Below, piece after piece: positions 34,441 to 46,600 of a stretch of DNA of 64,000 bases (position 1 is the stretch's first letter; each line of letters starts with the position of its first letter). This DNA is from Conchocele bisecta (lineage: Eukaryota; Mollusca; Bivalvia; Lucinida; Thyasiridae): the NCBI GenBank assembly GCA_029237695.1, contig CM055267.1:5478036-5542035 (forward strand). The letters run 5' to 3'. The position numbers and the translations under genes were made by a program. The notes under the pieces were generated by a model. The model ran no database searches, was not told the origin of the DNA, and saw only the letters and a list, made by a program, of their open reading frames with translations.

Positions 34441-36205
34441 CTGCAACCCTCCCATGTTATAGACCATTATACAATTTTGAGAATTATGAATGCACAAAGA
34501 TCCAACCATGTTGCAATGCCCAACAAAATGTAATAAACCTCCAATTCGTGCATAATAACGGCTCCATATAATGAATCGAGCTGTTTCAGAATAGAAACAT
34601 TCTGTTTGTCCTTCGTACAATCATGAGAGAAAAGGGCCCCTTGTCTCATTTGCAACCAGGATAATACGTTCTCTTAATTGGTGTTTGCCAATTACCCAAC
34701 CCCAACCATCTCCTGCTGCCAATGGCGGACAAGGATCGGTAAGTTGGACATTTCCTTTCCACCCTCCCGTCAATGGTAGGGCAAATACCTATTAGTAAAA
34801 CACCAACATTAGTAAATTACCAACTACAATGTAGCCCTGGTTACCAATGTTCACAAGACCATAATTATTTTCCAATCACCAGACTTTTTGCGGTAAGATA
34901 TTTATCCATGATAATTCATCAAACATGATTATTACCAGTTTATATGTCAAGAACTGCGACAATATTGCCCCAGACCATGACAAAATTACATTAGCACCAG
35001 CTGAAGTGGAGGAAGGTTTTTTTTCCATAAATACAGCAAGTTCCCCATTTTTTTTAAAATATGAGCTAGAAATAGTAACATAGTGCGACCTATCAAAAAT
35101 CAAAAACACATTACTGGACTTAAGTAACTAGCAATGAAAACTATTAAAATATTTATCAACTTATGTTACCAGTAACCCTGATCCAAAGTGTTTGAGGTAA
35201 GTAGCCCCCATGAGTTTTCCTTGAAGTCCAGTAACTTCTCGTACTTCGTTGGTGTGGGCAACCTTCCTCCTTAACACACAACCAGTACATTGTATGCAGG
35301 CCACCAACCGAACGCCTTTCCGTTATTTCGATGGAGGGAACACGTGCTTCAGTGGAGTCCCGCTCACCGAACGCCCATTGAAGATCTCTGGCGAGTTTCA
35401 GTTTCTGCTGGTGAATAAGATGGTGCAATTTAATTTATGAATAAAGTTGGTTATTATTGCATTACATAATAAAAATTTTGGGAGTTACTCCTTGTATGGC
35501 GGGGACCTGGCAACCAGGTCATAGATAATTCCTAATTGCAGGGGCAAATGTATTTTCGGTGGGAGTGGGTCCGTATTTGTCGTGAGTATGTTGGACATTA
35601 AAACCAAATAATCAAATCAAGCTCCGCTATAAGATGATTGTGTCAAACATTTAAATTGGATGACCAGTTACTAGCATAAATCATGTTTTTAAAAAAATAT
35701 GTATTTTTACCTCGCTTCCGTTGAGGTGACTTTTCACCAGCCAGTTCTGTAATGCTACTACAAAGTGGCTCTGTGACCCAGAAGCTTGATGTCCGCTATT
35801 TAGGTTTAGGGAGCACAGCATACCAGTAATTAATTGACATAATTTTAATGTACATATCAATAATTTGTTCATTAGATAAATACTATAAGTAACTAATTTT
35901 TTTGTTTTGAATTCATCCGGGCCCTAGCAATCTTTTTAAAACCAAACAGAACAGGAATTTTATCATTCATTATTTAGTACAATTTATCTGTTCATAGTAA
36001 TGTTGCAGTCTGATCAGGGCTACGTTGTTTGCCTTTAAAATGTAAATCACCACATTTCTGCTTTGCAACATTTATATTATACATATTTATAAATTCGGGT
36101 TAGATGAGTGGACTAATGGATCATGAGTTAGGCCTATTTTCAACATACATGTACATGTCAATATAAAAAGTTGAAAACAGATGAAAATATTTAGTCTGTA
36201 CAGTT

Positions 36206-36880
36206 TACCCCCCCCCCACCCCCCGGATAACCGCCTATTCACCCTTAGACCCTCCCCACCACCACGATAACCGCCTATTCACCCTTACACCCCCCCCACC
36301 CCACCACCCCCCGGATAACCACCTATTCACCCTTACCCCCCGGAAACCGCCTATTCACCCTTACCCCCCCCAGATAACCTCCTAATCACCCTAACCCTAA
36401 CCCACCACCCACACCCCCCCCCCCCCCCCCAGGATAACCGCCTATTCACCCCCCCCCCCCCCCACCGGATAACCACTATTCACCCCTTACCCCCCCCCCC
36501 CCAAGATAACCGCATAATCACCATAACCCCCCCACCCAGGATAACCGCCTATTCACCCCCCCACCGAATAGCCGCCTAATCACCCTTCCACCCAAGATAA
36601 CCGCATAATCACCTTAACCCCCCCGGATAACCGCCTATTCACCTTACCCCCCCCCCCCCCAGATAACCGCCTAATCACCCTAACCCCCCCCTAACCCATC
36701 CCCCCCCCCCAGATAACCGCCTATTCACCCTAACCCCCCCCCCCCCCCCCCAACAGGATAACCGCCTATTCATCCTTACCTCACCCCCAGGATAACCGCT
36801 TATTCACCCTAACCACCGCCCCCCCCCCCACCGATAACCGCCTATTCACCCTACCCCCCCCCCCCCCCCCCCCCCGGGAC
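36206..36880. repeat. C-rich minisatellite of about 30-37 bp
   Basis: Roughly 20 units of GGATAACCGCCTATTCACCC followed by a variable poly-C run with CTTA or CTAA. It lies near the 5' end of the hAT coding remnant. Length variation is almost wholly in the C tracts. Confidence 0.85.
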
Positions 36881-36915
36881 ATAATCCCAGGGGAAGACCA
36901 AATCTCCCCCCCCAC

Positions 36916-37146
36916 CTAAAATCACAGATAGGACACAAGGATCTACCCATTTCCATGCCAGAGGCAGAGATGCTTGATTGCAGCAACCATGGGTAGCTTA
37001 AACCCAGATTTCCGCTTCTTCTGGTCTTTTTTGTTGTCCTTTTCTGTGAGCTTTCTTTTTTCTGGAGTTCCAACTTGTTTTTCCGGCTCTGGGACCTTGT
37101 GTGTTTGTATAGATGGCGATGGTAATCTCAACAGCCAAGAATCCAT
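36916..37146 (-). pseudogene. hAT transposase N-terminal exon remnant
   Basis: The minus-strand ATG at 37146 opens MDSWLLRLPSPSIQTHKVPE and a Lys-rich segment KKDQKKRKSGF. A shift of one frame then gives YPWLLQSSISASGMEMGRSL followed by CPICDF, ending at TTTTAG|GTGGGG. A basic stretch, then PWL, then G-M...C--C, is the entry of TTF-type zinc fingers in KIAA1586/ZNF862-like hAT transposases. The apparent frameshift suggests decay. Its position just inside the right terminus supports the assignment. Confidence 0.5.
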
Positions 37147-38230
37147 TTTGACGGCGGCAAAATACTACAGAGGTCATCGGGTTCGTTGTAGTAATTCTCC
37201 GTTGAAAACGAGTCAATGCCATCCACTGTAATCGTTCGCGAAATATCGCGGAAATACCCGATATAATATTTTCCCACGGCTCCGCGTGACTGGTTTCACT
37301 AGTGGCCAATCATAAACGATGTACTATTAACGTAGTAAATGGGAAAGCCAATCAAGTGAGTTTATGCATAGCGACTTCGGCAAATGAACCAAGATGGCGG
37401 TTACTCCAATATTTGCAAATTTGTTTGTAGTTTTCGCCAAAATTGCAGGAAAATGTATTATTTTGACAAGTTGACAATAATGTTACAAGCGCGTATCGGT
37501 AAGTAAAAACCGGGTATCGGTGAAATTCACGAGTATCGGGTCAAAATTACCGCGTATCGGCGCCGATACGCAAAAGCGCTCTGGGGAGAACCCTGCACTA
37601 TATGCCACCCATTTCTTTGAAACCCGGTGGCATAATAAAGCAATAGTACTGACACAAATAAACCATGAATAAAATCAGTAAGTCTTTATGCAGTTACTCT
37701 CACCAATAAAAACCACATAATACTGTAATCTGCAAATAATATATCAATTTTGATGTAGCACATGTATATTTACGTCTCTACACAGGTATTTAGAAAATGT
37801 GCTTATTATTTTCTAACCACAGCATATGGTGTCATTTCTTTGCTAGCAGTATCTGCATAAAATACTTATTGAACACATACAAATGGTTTATTGGTGTAAG
37901 TAATTATCGTTTTATGACTAGATTTTTTTTATGATATTTCCATACACTTTTCATGGGGCTATAAGAAGGGTACAATAACCTAAAATGAATTAAGGACAAA
38001 TAAAGGTTTCAAAGGTTGCACTAGGAACCTTGAATTTTAACAACAAATATTCAGTTTTGCTATGTTTACATAGCTGTAAATATGCCTATTGTCATTAACA
38101 GAGAAGAAACTATCAGATGAATATAAAACAAGAACACAGAACAAAATTGTATGAATTCTTTAAAGGTCATTTGGGAGCCTGACTATATAAGGGACCTCCA
38201 TATAGATGTGCTACTATAGAAATTCCATAC

Positions 38231-38571
38231 CTGGCAGCAGGGTCATCCCCTGTCAGGCTGTGGCCCTCCTGTCTTTCATACTCCTTCAATAACCTTGTGA
38301 CATGACTGTCTGGTACATTCTCATTGGCTGGCTCTTCAAATACGTTTAAGTAATATGACAACAGTTTGTTTGGTTGACTGTGTGCGACTGGCGGGTCGGG
38401 TTGCTGTGATGATGTGAGCACCTCGTGTCGGAAGGCGGTGGATATGACCGGCATGTCCTCAGCCACGACCGGGGTTGTCTCCCCTGGATCGATGACGTCC
38501 GACTCACCGAGTGTCAGCTCCTGAACGGGAATCTCAACCAGGATGTCACCTCCTTCTTCGTCAGCACTCGT
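38231..38571 (-). CDS. PDCD2L: PDCD2L coding exon 4
   Basis: 341 bp from acceptor TGTTCCACAG to donor GCTGCCAG|GTATGG. It begins TSADEEGGDILVEIPVQEL and has a long polar linker. It ends SYYLNVFEEPANENVPDSHV, then TRLLKEYERQEG. The block YY---V-EE ... H---LLKEYE-+EG is the conserved middle region of PDCD2L. Entry phase 0 matches the exit of 38888 and exit phase 2 matches 26016. The linker is longer and more acidic than in vertebrates, as expected for a poorly conserved segment. Confidence 0.92.
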
Positions 38572-38887
38572 CTGTGGAACAGGAAGCAGATACAGAAAAT
38601 ACCTGCTCAGGTCTTTTGATATCAGGTTTATCAGGCGAGGCCAGGAAATGAGTAGAAATCCCGCTGAAGTTTCAAGTGAATTCTTCAAGCGCTTACTGAG
38701 ACGTACGTTTTTAAAGATATTGTTCAATCATTTGAATATAATAATTTGTATACATATTTAACCCTTATTTATTTTACATTGGCACAGATTGAGGTGCAAG
38801 GATGACCTTTAATGCGGGAGGAAACTAGAGTACCCGGAGGAAACCAACTTGTCCGGTCTGGCTACCACCATACCATCTCGTACATAC
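38572..38887 (-). other. PDCD2L intron 3, with fragment of a dispersed repeat
   Basis: This is the only short intron (316 bp), with donor CGG|GTATGT and acceptor CCACAG. Plus strand 38811-38850 contains GGAGGAAACTAGAGTACCCG then GAGGAAACC, a motif of a dispersed repeat common in marine invertebrate genomes. Confidence 0.8.
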
Positions 38888-39269
38888 CCGACTATGGCGA
38901 TCTGCCGTGACCAGTTCTGGCAACATCCCTTGGGCATTGTGTGATTCAGTGCCAGGACCATCTGATGTGCTGCCTGCCTCTCTACCACATACTTGCAGTG
39001 CTTCCCACTCTACTCCATGTGTCTCAGCAGGTCGGTCCTGCGACTCTTCGGACCAACCGTCCACCCCTGTCCCTAAGTCATTCACCCCTGTCCCCGAGAC
39101 GTCTACACCTGACCCCCAATCATCAGCGCTGTTCCCCCAATCATCAGCGCCGTTCCCCCAATTGTCAGCCTCCATGCCCGAGTGACTGGGTGTGACTTCG
39201 ACTCCTGCCACCTGTGTCCGACCTCCAGCCGCTGACCGGTCTCTGCTCTGGCACCGGTACACCTGCCAA
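38888..39269 (-). CDS. PDCD2L: PDCD2L coding exon 3 (acidic linker with WG repeats)
   Basis: 382 bp. The acceptor GTGTGTCCAG is followed by T completing Ser, then WQVYRCQSRDR. That matches the family block SWKVFRSQ at the end of the N-terminal zinc-binding region. Next comes an acidic linker with tandem NGADDWGNSADDWGSGVDV, comparable to the ADDWG segment of vertebrate PDCD2L. In DNA this is a short tandem repeat of about 24-27 bp at 39110-39175. The exon ends TADRHSR at CGG|GTATGT in phase 0. Confidence 0.92.
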
Positions 39270-40170
39270 CTGGACACACGTCACACACTATGAACAAGAG
39301 AAAAACTATTCAGTTTGAGATCACCCCAAAATGTCTATGACCAAATCTGAAACATTTATTCAGATTGTCATTAACACATACTAACATGCACACGGAAACT
39401 ACCAGGATATATGAATAAACACAACTCAGTTATGTTGGGTACGGATGATGTGCAAGTAATAATTCAGCACATGGTACATTTTTCAATTACAAGCTAAATA
39501 AAGCATCCTTTTCAAATTCAGTAGGCACAAACTGTTCTTTATAGGAATTAAGTGTAATTGTGTCACTATTCCACCAGTTCTAAATATTACAGGTGCCCTC
39601 TATATATCCTATTTTTGCTACGACATAATAAAATGGTTAAATGTCTTAGTTTGATGCTTCAATTTGCTTATTTTAATCACTCAATTGTACAAAATCTCAT
39701 TCAGAGGAGGTAATATGTTAACCTGTCGGTTCCAAAACTAAAGGCTGATAAAGAAAACTGCCCACCCTATAGGGGGCCTCATTTTATTATGGACAGTCTT
39801 CATTGTAGCTACTTAGAGGTTCATTAGATGATTTCATTTTGACTGTTGGTTTCAGAGAAGTTTGTTAGTGCCTATATATAGCTTTTATATGGAAAAACTT
39901 CCCAACTTCCTGGGGGTCTTATTTTATTTTGCTATTTTTGGCTGATTTTTAGTATATAGTCATCAGATGATCATTTGTACAGAATACCTTTGAATTCTCA
40001 CTGTTGGTTTCAGAGAAGATTTTTAAGTTTCTACATAACTTATATAAGGAAAAACTGCCCCACCCCCTGGGCACCTCATTTTTTATGCACAGTCTTTATT
40101 TTAGCTATATTGGTCCAGGGCCCGGTTGCTGAAAACCTCAGCTACCTTAACAGACTGTTAGCCTAACTGA

Positions 40171-40245
40171 ACTTTGTTTGTTTATTGGTGTTTAACGGCC
40201 TATCAACAGCTAAGGTCATGTAAGGCCGGGCAAATGGGTTACATG
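40171..40245 (-). repeat. SINE-like repeat, 3' end only
   Basis: The minus-strand tail AAACACCAATAAACAAAC and the adjoining CTTAGCTGTTGATAGGCCGT block are present. The rest is missing. Confidence 0.65.
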
Positions 40246-40639
40246 TATATAAGGAAAATCTCCTGATGCTAGATGATCAGTTGTATCAACTTATTTCAAA
40301 CTCTAGCAACAAGTTTCATAGAAGATTCTTAAATATTTCCTTTCCGTTGCCATGGCAACCAGAGTTCTGGATGGACCAAGTTTATTATAGCTATAATGGT
40401 ACAGGACCATCCAAGAATCATGTAAAGCTTACATGAAATTTCCCCAGTGGTATGGGAGATGTCGCTTGAGGTGATTGTTGATGGACGAACAACGGACCGA
40501 CGGTGGGTGTTGGGAAAAGCTCACACTGAGAACTCATGCGAGCTAAAAAGCAAATGGCATACGCCTACTTTTCTCTTTATCAGATACGGCTTTGTACATT
40601 TTAACTTGAATGTATAATGTGTTATTGTTCAAAGAAACA

Positions 40640-43600
40640 CTGTACTGTATCTGCGGGGGGAGTTCCAACAGTCCCTGTGACAGCAGGTGTATACATACAG
40701 TGTCCTGTGGTACGGGGGTCCTGTAGAACTATGTACATTGTATTGTACTTGTTGGGGGTAGGGGCGGGGGGGGGATGTTCCAATTCCAAAGACCCTGTGA
40801 CAGCAGGTGTAGACATACAGTGTCCTGTGGTACAGGGGTCCTGTAGGACTATGAATATTGTACTGTACTTGTGGGGGGGGTGGGGGACGCGGCGTGCGGA
40901 GTTCCAACAGACCCTGTGACAGCAGGTGTAGACATACAGTGTCCTGTGGTACAGGGGTCCTGTAGGACTATGTATATTGTACTGTACTTGTGGGGGGAGT
41001 TCCAACAGACCCTGTGACAGCAGGTGTAGAAATACAGTGTCCTGTGGTATGTGGGTCCTGTAGAACTATGTACATTGTACTGTACCTGTGGGGGGAGTTC
41101 CAACAGTCCCTGTGACAGCAGGTGTAGACATACAGTGTCCTGTGGTACAGGGGTCCTGTAGGACTATGTATATTGTACTGTACTTGTGGGGGGAGTTCCA
41201 ACAGTCCCTGTGACAGCAGGTGTATACATACAGTGTCCTGTGGTACAGGGGTCCTGTAGAACTATGTACATTGTACTGTACCTGTGGGGGGAGTTCCAAC
41301 AGTCCCTGTGACAGCAGGTGTAGACATACAGTGTCCTGTGGTATGTGGGTCCTGTAGGACTATGTACATTGTACTGTACATGTGGGGGGAGTTCCAACAG
41401 ACCCTGTGACAGCAGGTGTAGACATACAGTGTCCTGTGGTATGTGGGTCCTGTAGGACTATGTACATTGTACTGTACCTGTGGGGAGAGTTCCAACAGTC
41501 CCTGTGACAGCAGGTGTAGACATACAGTGTCCTGTGGTATGTGGGTCCTGTAGGACTATGTACATTGTACTGTACCTGTGGGGGAGTTCCAACAGTCCCT
41601 GTGACAGCAGGTGTAGACATACAGTGTCCTGTGGTATGTGGGTCCTGTAGGACTATGTACATTGTACTGTACCTGTGGGGGGAGTTCCAACAGTCCCTGT
41701 GACAGCAGGTGTAGACATACAGTGTCCTGTGGTACGTTGGTCCTGTAGGACTATGTACATTGTACTGTACCTGTGGGGGGAGTGCCAACAGTCCCTGTGA
41801 CAGCAGGTGTAAACATACAGTGTCCTGTGGTACGGGGGTCCTGTAGGACTATGTACATTGTACTGTACCTAGGTTGTTCCAACAGATCCTGTGGACAGCA
41901 GGTGTAGACATACAGTGTCCTGTGGTATGTGGGTTCCTGTAGAACTATGTACATTGTACTGTACCTGTGGGGGAGTTCCACAGTCCCTGTGACAGCAGGT
42001 GTAGACATACAGTGTCCTGTGGTACGGGGGTCCTGTAGGACTATGTACATTGTACTGTACCTGTGGGGGGAGTTCCAACAGACCCTGTGACAGCAGGTGT
42101 AGACATACAGTGTCCTGTGGTATGTGGGTCCTGTAGAACTATGTACATTGTACTGTACCTGTGGGGGGAGTTCCAACAGTCCCTGTGACAGCAGGTGTAG
42201 ACATACAGTGTCCTGTGGTATGTGGGTCCTGTAGGACTATGTACATTGTACTGTACCTGTGGGGGGAGTTCCAACAGTCCCTGTGACAGCAGGTGTAGAC
42301 ATACAGTGTCCTGTGGTATGTGGGTCCTGTAGGACTATGTACATTGTACTGTACATGTGGGGGGAGTTCCAACAGACCCTGTGACAGCAGGTGTAGACAT
42401 ACAGTGTCCTGTGGTATGTGGGTCCTGTAGGACTATGTACATTGTACTGTACCTGTGGGGAGAGTTCCAACAGTCCCTGTGACAGCAGGTGTAGACATAC
42501 AGTGTCCTGTGGTATGTGGGTCCTGTAGGACTATGTACATTGTACTGTACCTGTGGGGGGAGTTCCAACAGTCCCTGTGACAGCAGGTGTAGACATACAG
42601 TGTCCTGTGGTATGTGGGTCCTGTAGGACTATGTATATTGTACTGTACCTGTGGGGGAGTTCCAACAGTCCCTGTGACAGCAGGTGTAGACATACAGTGT
42701 CCTGTGGTACGTTGGTCCTGTAGGACTATGTACATTGTACTGTACCTGTGGGGGGAGTGCCAACAGTCCCTTTGACAGCAGGTGTAAACATACAGTGTCC
42801 TGTGGTACGGGGGTCCTGTAGGACTATGTACATTGTACTGTACCTGTGGGGGGAGTTCCAACAGACCATGTGACAGCAGGTGTAGACATACAGTGTCCTG
42901 TGGTATGTGGGTCCTGTAGAACTATGTACATTGTACTGTACCTGTGGGGGGAGTTCCAACAGTCCCTGTGACAGCAGGTGTAGACATACAGTGTCCTGTG
43001 GTACGGGGGTCCTGTAGGACTATGTACATTGTACTGTACCTGTGGGGGGAGTTCCAACAGACCCTGTGACAGCAAGTGTAGACATACAGTGTCCTGTGGT
43101 ATGTGGGTCCTGTAGAACTATGTACATTGTACTGTACCTGTGGGGGGAGTTCCAACAGTCCCTGTGACAGCAGGTGTAGACATACAGTGTCCTGTGGTAT
43201 GTGGGTCCTGTAGGACTATGTACATTGTACTGTACCTGTGGGGGGAGTTCCAACAGTCCCTGTGACAGCAGGTGTAGACATACAGTGTCCTGTGGTACGT
43301 TGGTCCTGTGGGACTATGTACATTGTACTGTACCTGTACCCTGTGGGGGGCAGTGCCAACAGTCCCTGTGACAGCAGGTGTAAACATACAGTGTCCTGTA
43401 GGTACGAGGGTCCTGTAGGACTATGTACTTGTACTGTACCTGTGGGGGGTAGTTCCAACAGACCCCTGTGACAGCAGGTGTAGACATACAGTGTCCTGTG
43501 GTATGTGGGTCCTGTAGAACTATGTACATTGTACTGTACCTGTGAGATTTTCCAACAGTCCCTGTGACAGCAGGTGTAGACTCATACAGTGTCCTGTGGT

Positions 43601-46600
43601 ACGGGGGTCCTGTAGGACTATGTACATTGTACTGTACCTGTGGGGGGAGTTCCAACAGACCCTGTGACAGCAGGTGTAGACATACAGTGTCCTGTGGTAT
43701 GTGGGTCCTGTAGAACTATGTACATTGTACTGTACCTGTGGGGGGAGTATTCCAACAGTCCCTGTGACAGCAGGTGTAGACATACAGTGTCCTGTGGTAT
43801 GTGGGTCCTGTAGTAGGACTATGTACATTGTATGTACCTGTGGGGGAGTTCCAACAGACCCTGTGACAGCAGGTGTAGACATACAGTGTCCTGTGGTATG
43901 TGGGTCCTGTAGGACTATGTACATTGTACTGTACCTGTGGGGGGAGTTCCAACAGACCCTGTGACAGCAGGTGTAGACATACAGTGTCCTGTGGTATGTG
44001 GGTCTGTAGAAACTATGTACATTGTACTGTATGTGGGGGGAGTTCCAACAGTCCCTGTGACAGCAGGTGTATGACATACAGTGTCCCTGTGGTACGGGGG
44101 TCCTGTAGACTATGTACATTGTATGTACCTGTGGGAGATTCAACAGTCCCTGTGACAGCAGGTGTAGAGACATACAGTGCCCTGTGGTATGTGGGTCCTG
44201 TAGGACTATGTACATTGTACTGTACCTGTGGGGGGAGTTCCAACAGTCCCTGTGACAGCAGGTGTAGACATACTGTGTCCTGTGGTATGGGGGTTCTGTA
44301 GGACTATGTACATTGTACTGTACCTGTGGGGGAGTTCCAACAGTCCCTGTGACAGCAGGTGTAGACATACAGTGTCCTGTGGTACGGGGGTCCTGTAGGA
44401 CTATGTACATTGTACTGTACCTGTGGGGGAGTTCCAACAGTCCCTGTGACAGCAGGTGTAGACATACAGTGTCCTGTGGTACGGGGGTCGTGTAGGACTA
44501 TGTACATTGTACTGTACCTGTGGGGGGAGTTCCAACAGTCCCTGTGACAGCAGGTGTATACATACAGTGTCCTGTGGTACGGGGGTCGTATAGGATTATG
44601 TACATTGTACTGTACCTGTGGGGGGAGTTCCAACAGACCCTGTGACAGCAGGTGTATACATACAGTGTCCTGTGGTATGGGGGTTCTGTAGGACTATGTA
44701 TATTGTACTGTACCTGTGGGGGAGTTCCAACAGTCCATGTGACAGCAGGTGTAAACATACAGTGTCCTGTGGTACGGGGGTCCTGTAGAACTATGTATAT
44801 TGTACTGTACCTGTGGGGGGAGTTCCAACAGTCCCTGTGACAGCAGGTGTAGACATACAGTGTCCTGTGGTATGGGGGTTCTGTAGGACTATGTATATTG
44901 TACTGTACCTGTGGGGGAGTTCCAACAGTCCATGTGACAGCAGGTGTAAACATACAGTGTCCTGTGGTACGGGGGTCCTGTAGAACTATGTATATTGTAC
45001 TGTACCTGTGGGGGGAGTTCCAACAGTCCCTGTGACAGCAGGTGTAGACATACAGTGTCCTGTGGTACGGGGGTCCTGTAGGACTATGTACATTGTACTG
45101 TACTTGTGGGGGGAGTTCCAACAGACCCTGTGACAGCAGGTGTAGACATACAGTGTCCTGTGGTATGTGGGTCCTGTAGGACTATGTACATTGTACTGTA
45201 CCTGTGGGGGGGGGGGGGGAGTTTCCAACAGTCCCTGTGACAGCAGGTGTAGACATACAGTGTCCTGTGGTACGGAGGTCGTGTAGGACTATGTACAGTG
45301 TACTGTACTTGTGGGGGGAGTTCCAACAGTCCCTGTGACAGCAGGTGTAGACATACAGTGTCCTGTGGTACGGGGTCGTGTAGGACTATGTACATTGTAC
45401 TGTACCTGTCGGGGGAGTTCCAACAGACCCGTGACACATGTAAACATACATGTCTGGTATGGGTCCGTAGGATACAATTGTACTGTACTGTGGGGGGAGT
45501 TCCAACGTCCCTGTGACAGCAGAGACACGGTCCTGTGGTAATGTGGGTCCTGTAGGGACTAAGTATTGTACGTACCTGTGGGGAGTTCCAACAGTCCCTT
45601 GTACGCAGGTGTAAACATACAGGTCCTGTGGATGTGGGTCCTGTAGGACCATACATTGTATGTACCTGTGGGGGAGTTCCACAGTCCCTGTGACAGAGGT
45701 GTATACAGTGTCCTGTGTATGTGGGTCTGTAGGATATGTACATTGTACTGTACCTGTAGGGGGGAGTTCCAACATCCCTGTGACAGCAGGTGTAGGACAT
45801 ACAGTGTCCTGTGGTATGTGGGTGTTAGGACATACATTGTACTGTACCTGTGGGGATTCCAACAGTCCCTGTGACAGCAGTTGACATACAGTGTTCCCTG
45901 TGGTAGGGGTGTGTATATGTACATTGTACGACCCTGTGGGGGGAGTTCCAACATCCCTGACAGCAGGTGTGATACATGTTGGGTATGTGTCCTGTAGGAA
46001 CTATGTACATTGTACTGTACCTGTGGGGGAGTTCCAACATGTGACAGCAGGAGTTAGACATACAGTGTCCTGTGGTAGGGGGGTCGTAGACTATGACATT
46101 GTTACTGTACTGGGGGGGGAGCTCCAACATCCCTGTGACACAGCAGGTAGGACAGTAACAGTGACTGTGGTACAGTGTCCGTGTCTAGGACTATGTACAT
46201 TGTTACTGTACTGTTGGGGGGGTCCAACGTCCCTGTGTCAGCAGGTGTAGACATTTCAAGTGTCTGTGGTACGGGGGGGTCCTGTAGAACCCTATGTACA
46301 TTTGTCTGTACAGGTGGGGGAGTTCATCCCTGACAGCAGGTGTAGACATCATGTCCTGTGGTAGGGGGTCCGTAGAACTATGTACATTGTACTTACTTGG
46401 GGGGGAGTTCCAACAGTCCCTGTGACAGCAGGTTTGGACATACAGTTCCTGGGTACGGGGGGGTCCTGTGAACTATGTACTTGTACGTACTGTGGGGGGA
46501 GTTCCAACGTCCCTGAAGACGAGGTGTAGACATACAGTGTCCTGTGGTACGGGGGTCCTGTAGATGATTGACTGTACCTGTGTACAGTCCCTGTGACAGC

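Larger units (their letters stand above)
28803..37595 (-). mobile_element. 8.8-kb hAT-family transposon with 5-bp target duplication
   Basis: The terminal inverted repeats are CAGGGTTCTCCCC (28803-28815; complement at 37583-37595). CACTA flanks both sides (28798-28802 and 37596-37600). The empty site is recognisable because it lies within a small hairpin-ended element. GTATCGG motifs recur in the right subterminal 100 bp, a typical arrangement of transposase-binding sites. Minus-strand coding remnants at both ends resemble the N-terminal zinc finger and C-terminal dimerisation tail of hAT transposases. CAG termini support hAT. A 5-bp duplication fits the hAT5-type subgroup rather than the usual 8 bp. 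Confidence 0.8.
28701..37634. mobile_element. Small hairpin-ended element split by the hAT insertion
   Basis: The left end ATGCCACC (28701) is followed by an ACGG microsatellite (28756-28791). The right end is a hairpin with arms TATGCCACC (37601-37609) and GGTGGCATA (37626-37634). Without the 8.8-kb hAT and one CACTA copy it would be about 136 bp. It belongs to the same architectural group as the elements at 1387, 9174, 18841 and 59417. Confidence 0.7.
26017..38230 (-). other. PDCD2L intron after exon 4
   Basis: Donor GCCAG|GTATGG (38230) to acceptor TTGCAG (26017). Most of it is two DNA transposons (26917-28344 and 28803-37595) set in a dispersed repeat. Segments 26020-26440 and 37640-38230 show nothing recognisable. 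Confidence 0.75.

Noticed and set aside
34245..34620. Gly-rich and Pro-rich proteins
   Set aside because: Translations of a poly-C/poly-G low-complexity tract.
37392..37475. Plus-strand ATGGCGGTTACTCC start with a YY1-like AAGATGGCGG, as a promoter and gene start
   Set aside because: The frame closes after 26 codons. The site lies inside the hAT element near its terminus, and AAGATGGC modules are part of repeats elsewhere in the window.
38907..39195. Plus-strand frames of 84-92 codons opposite exon 3
   Set aside because: Antisense shadows of PDCD2L exon 3; the minus frame has the conserved SWQVYRCQ and ADDWG segments and matched splice phases.
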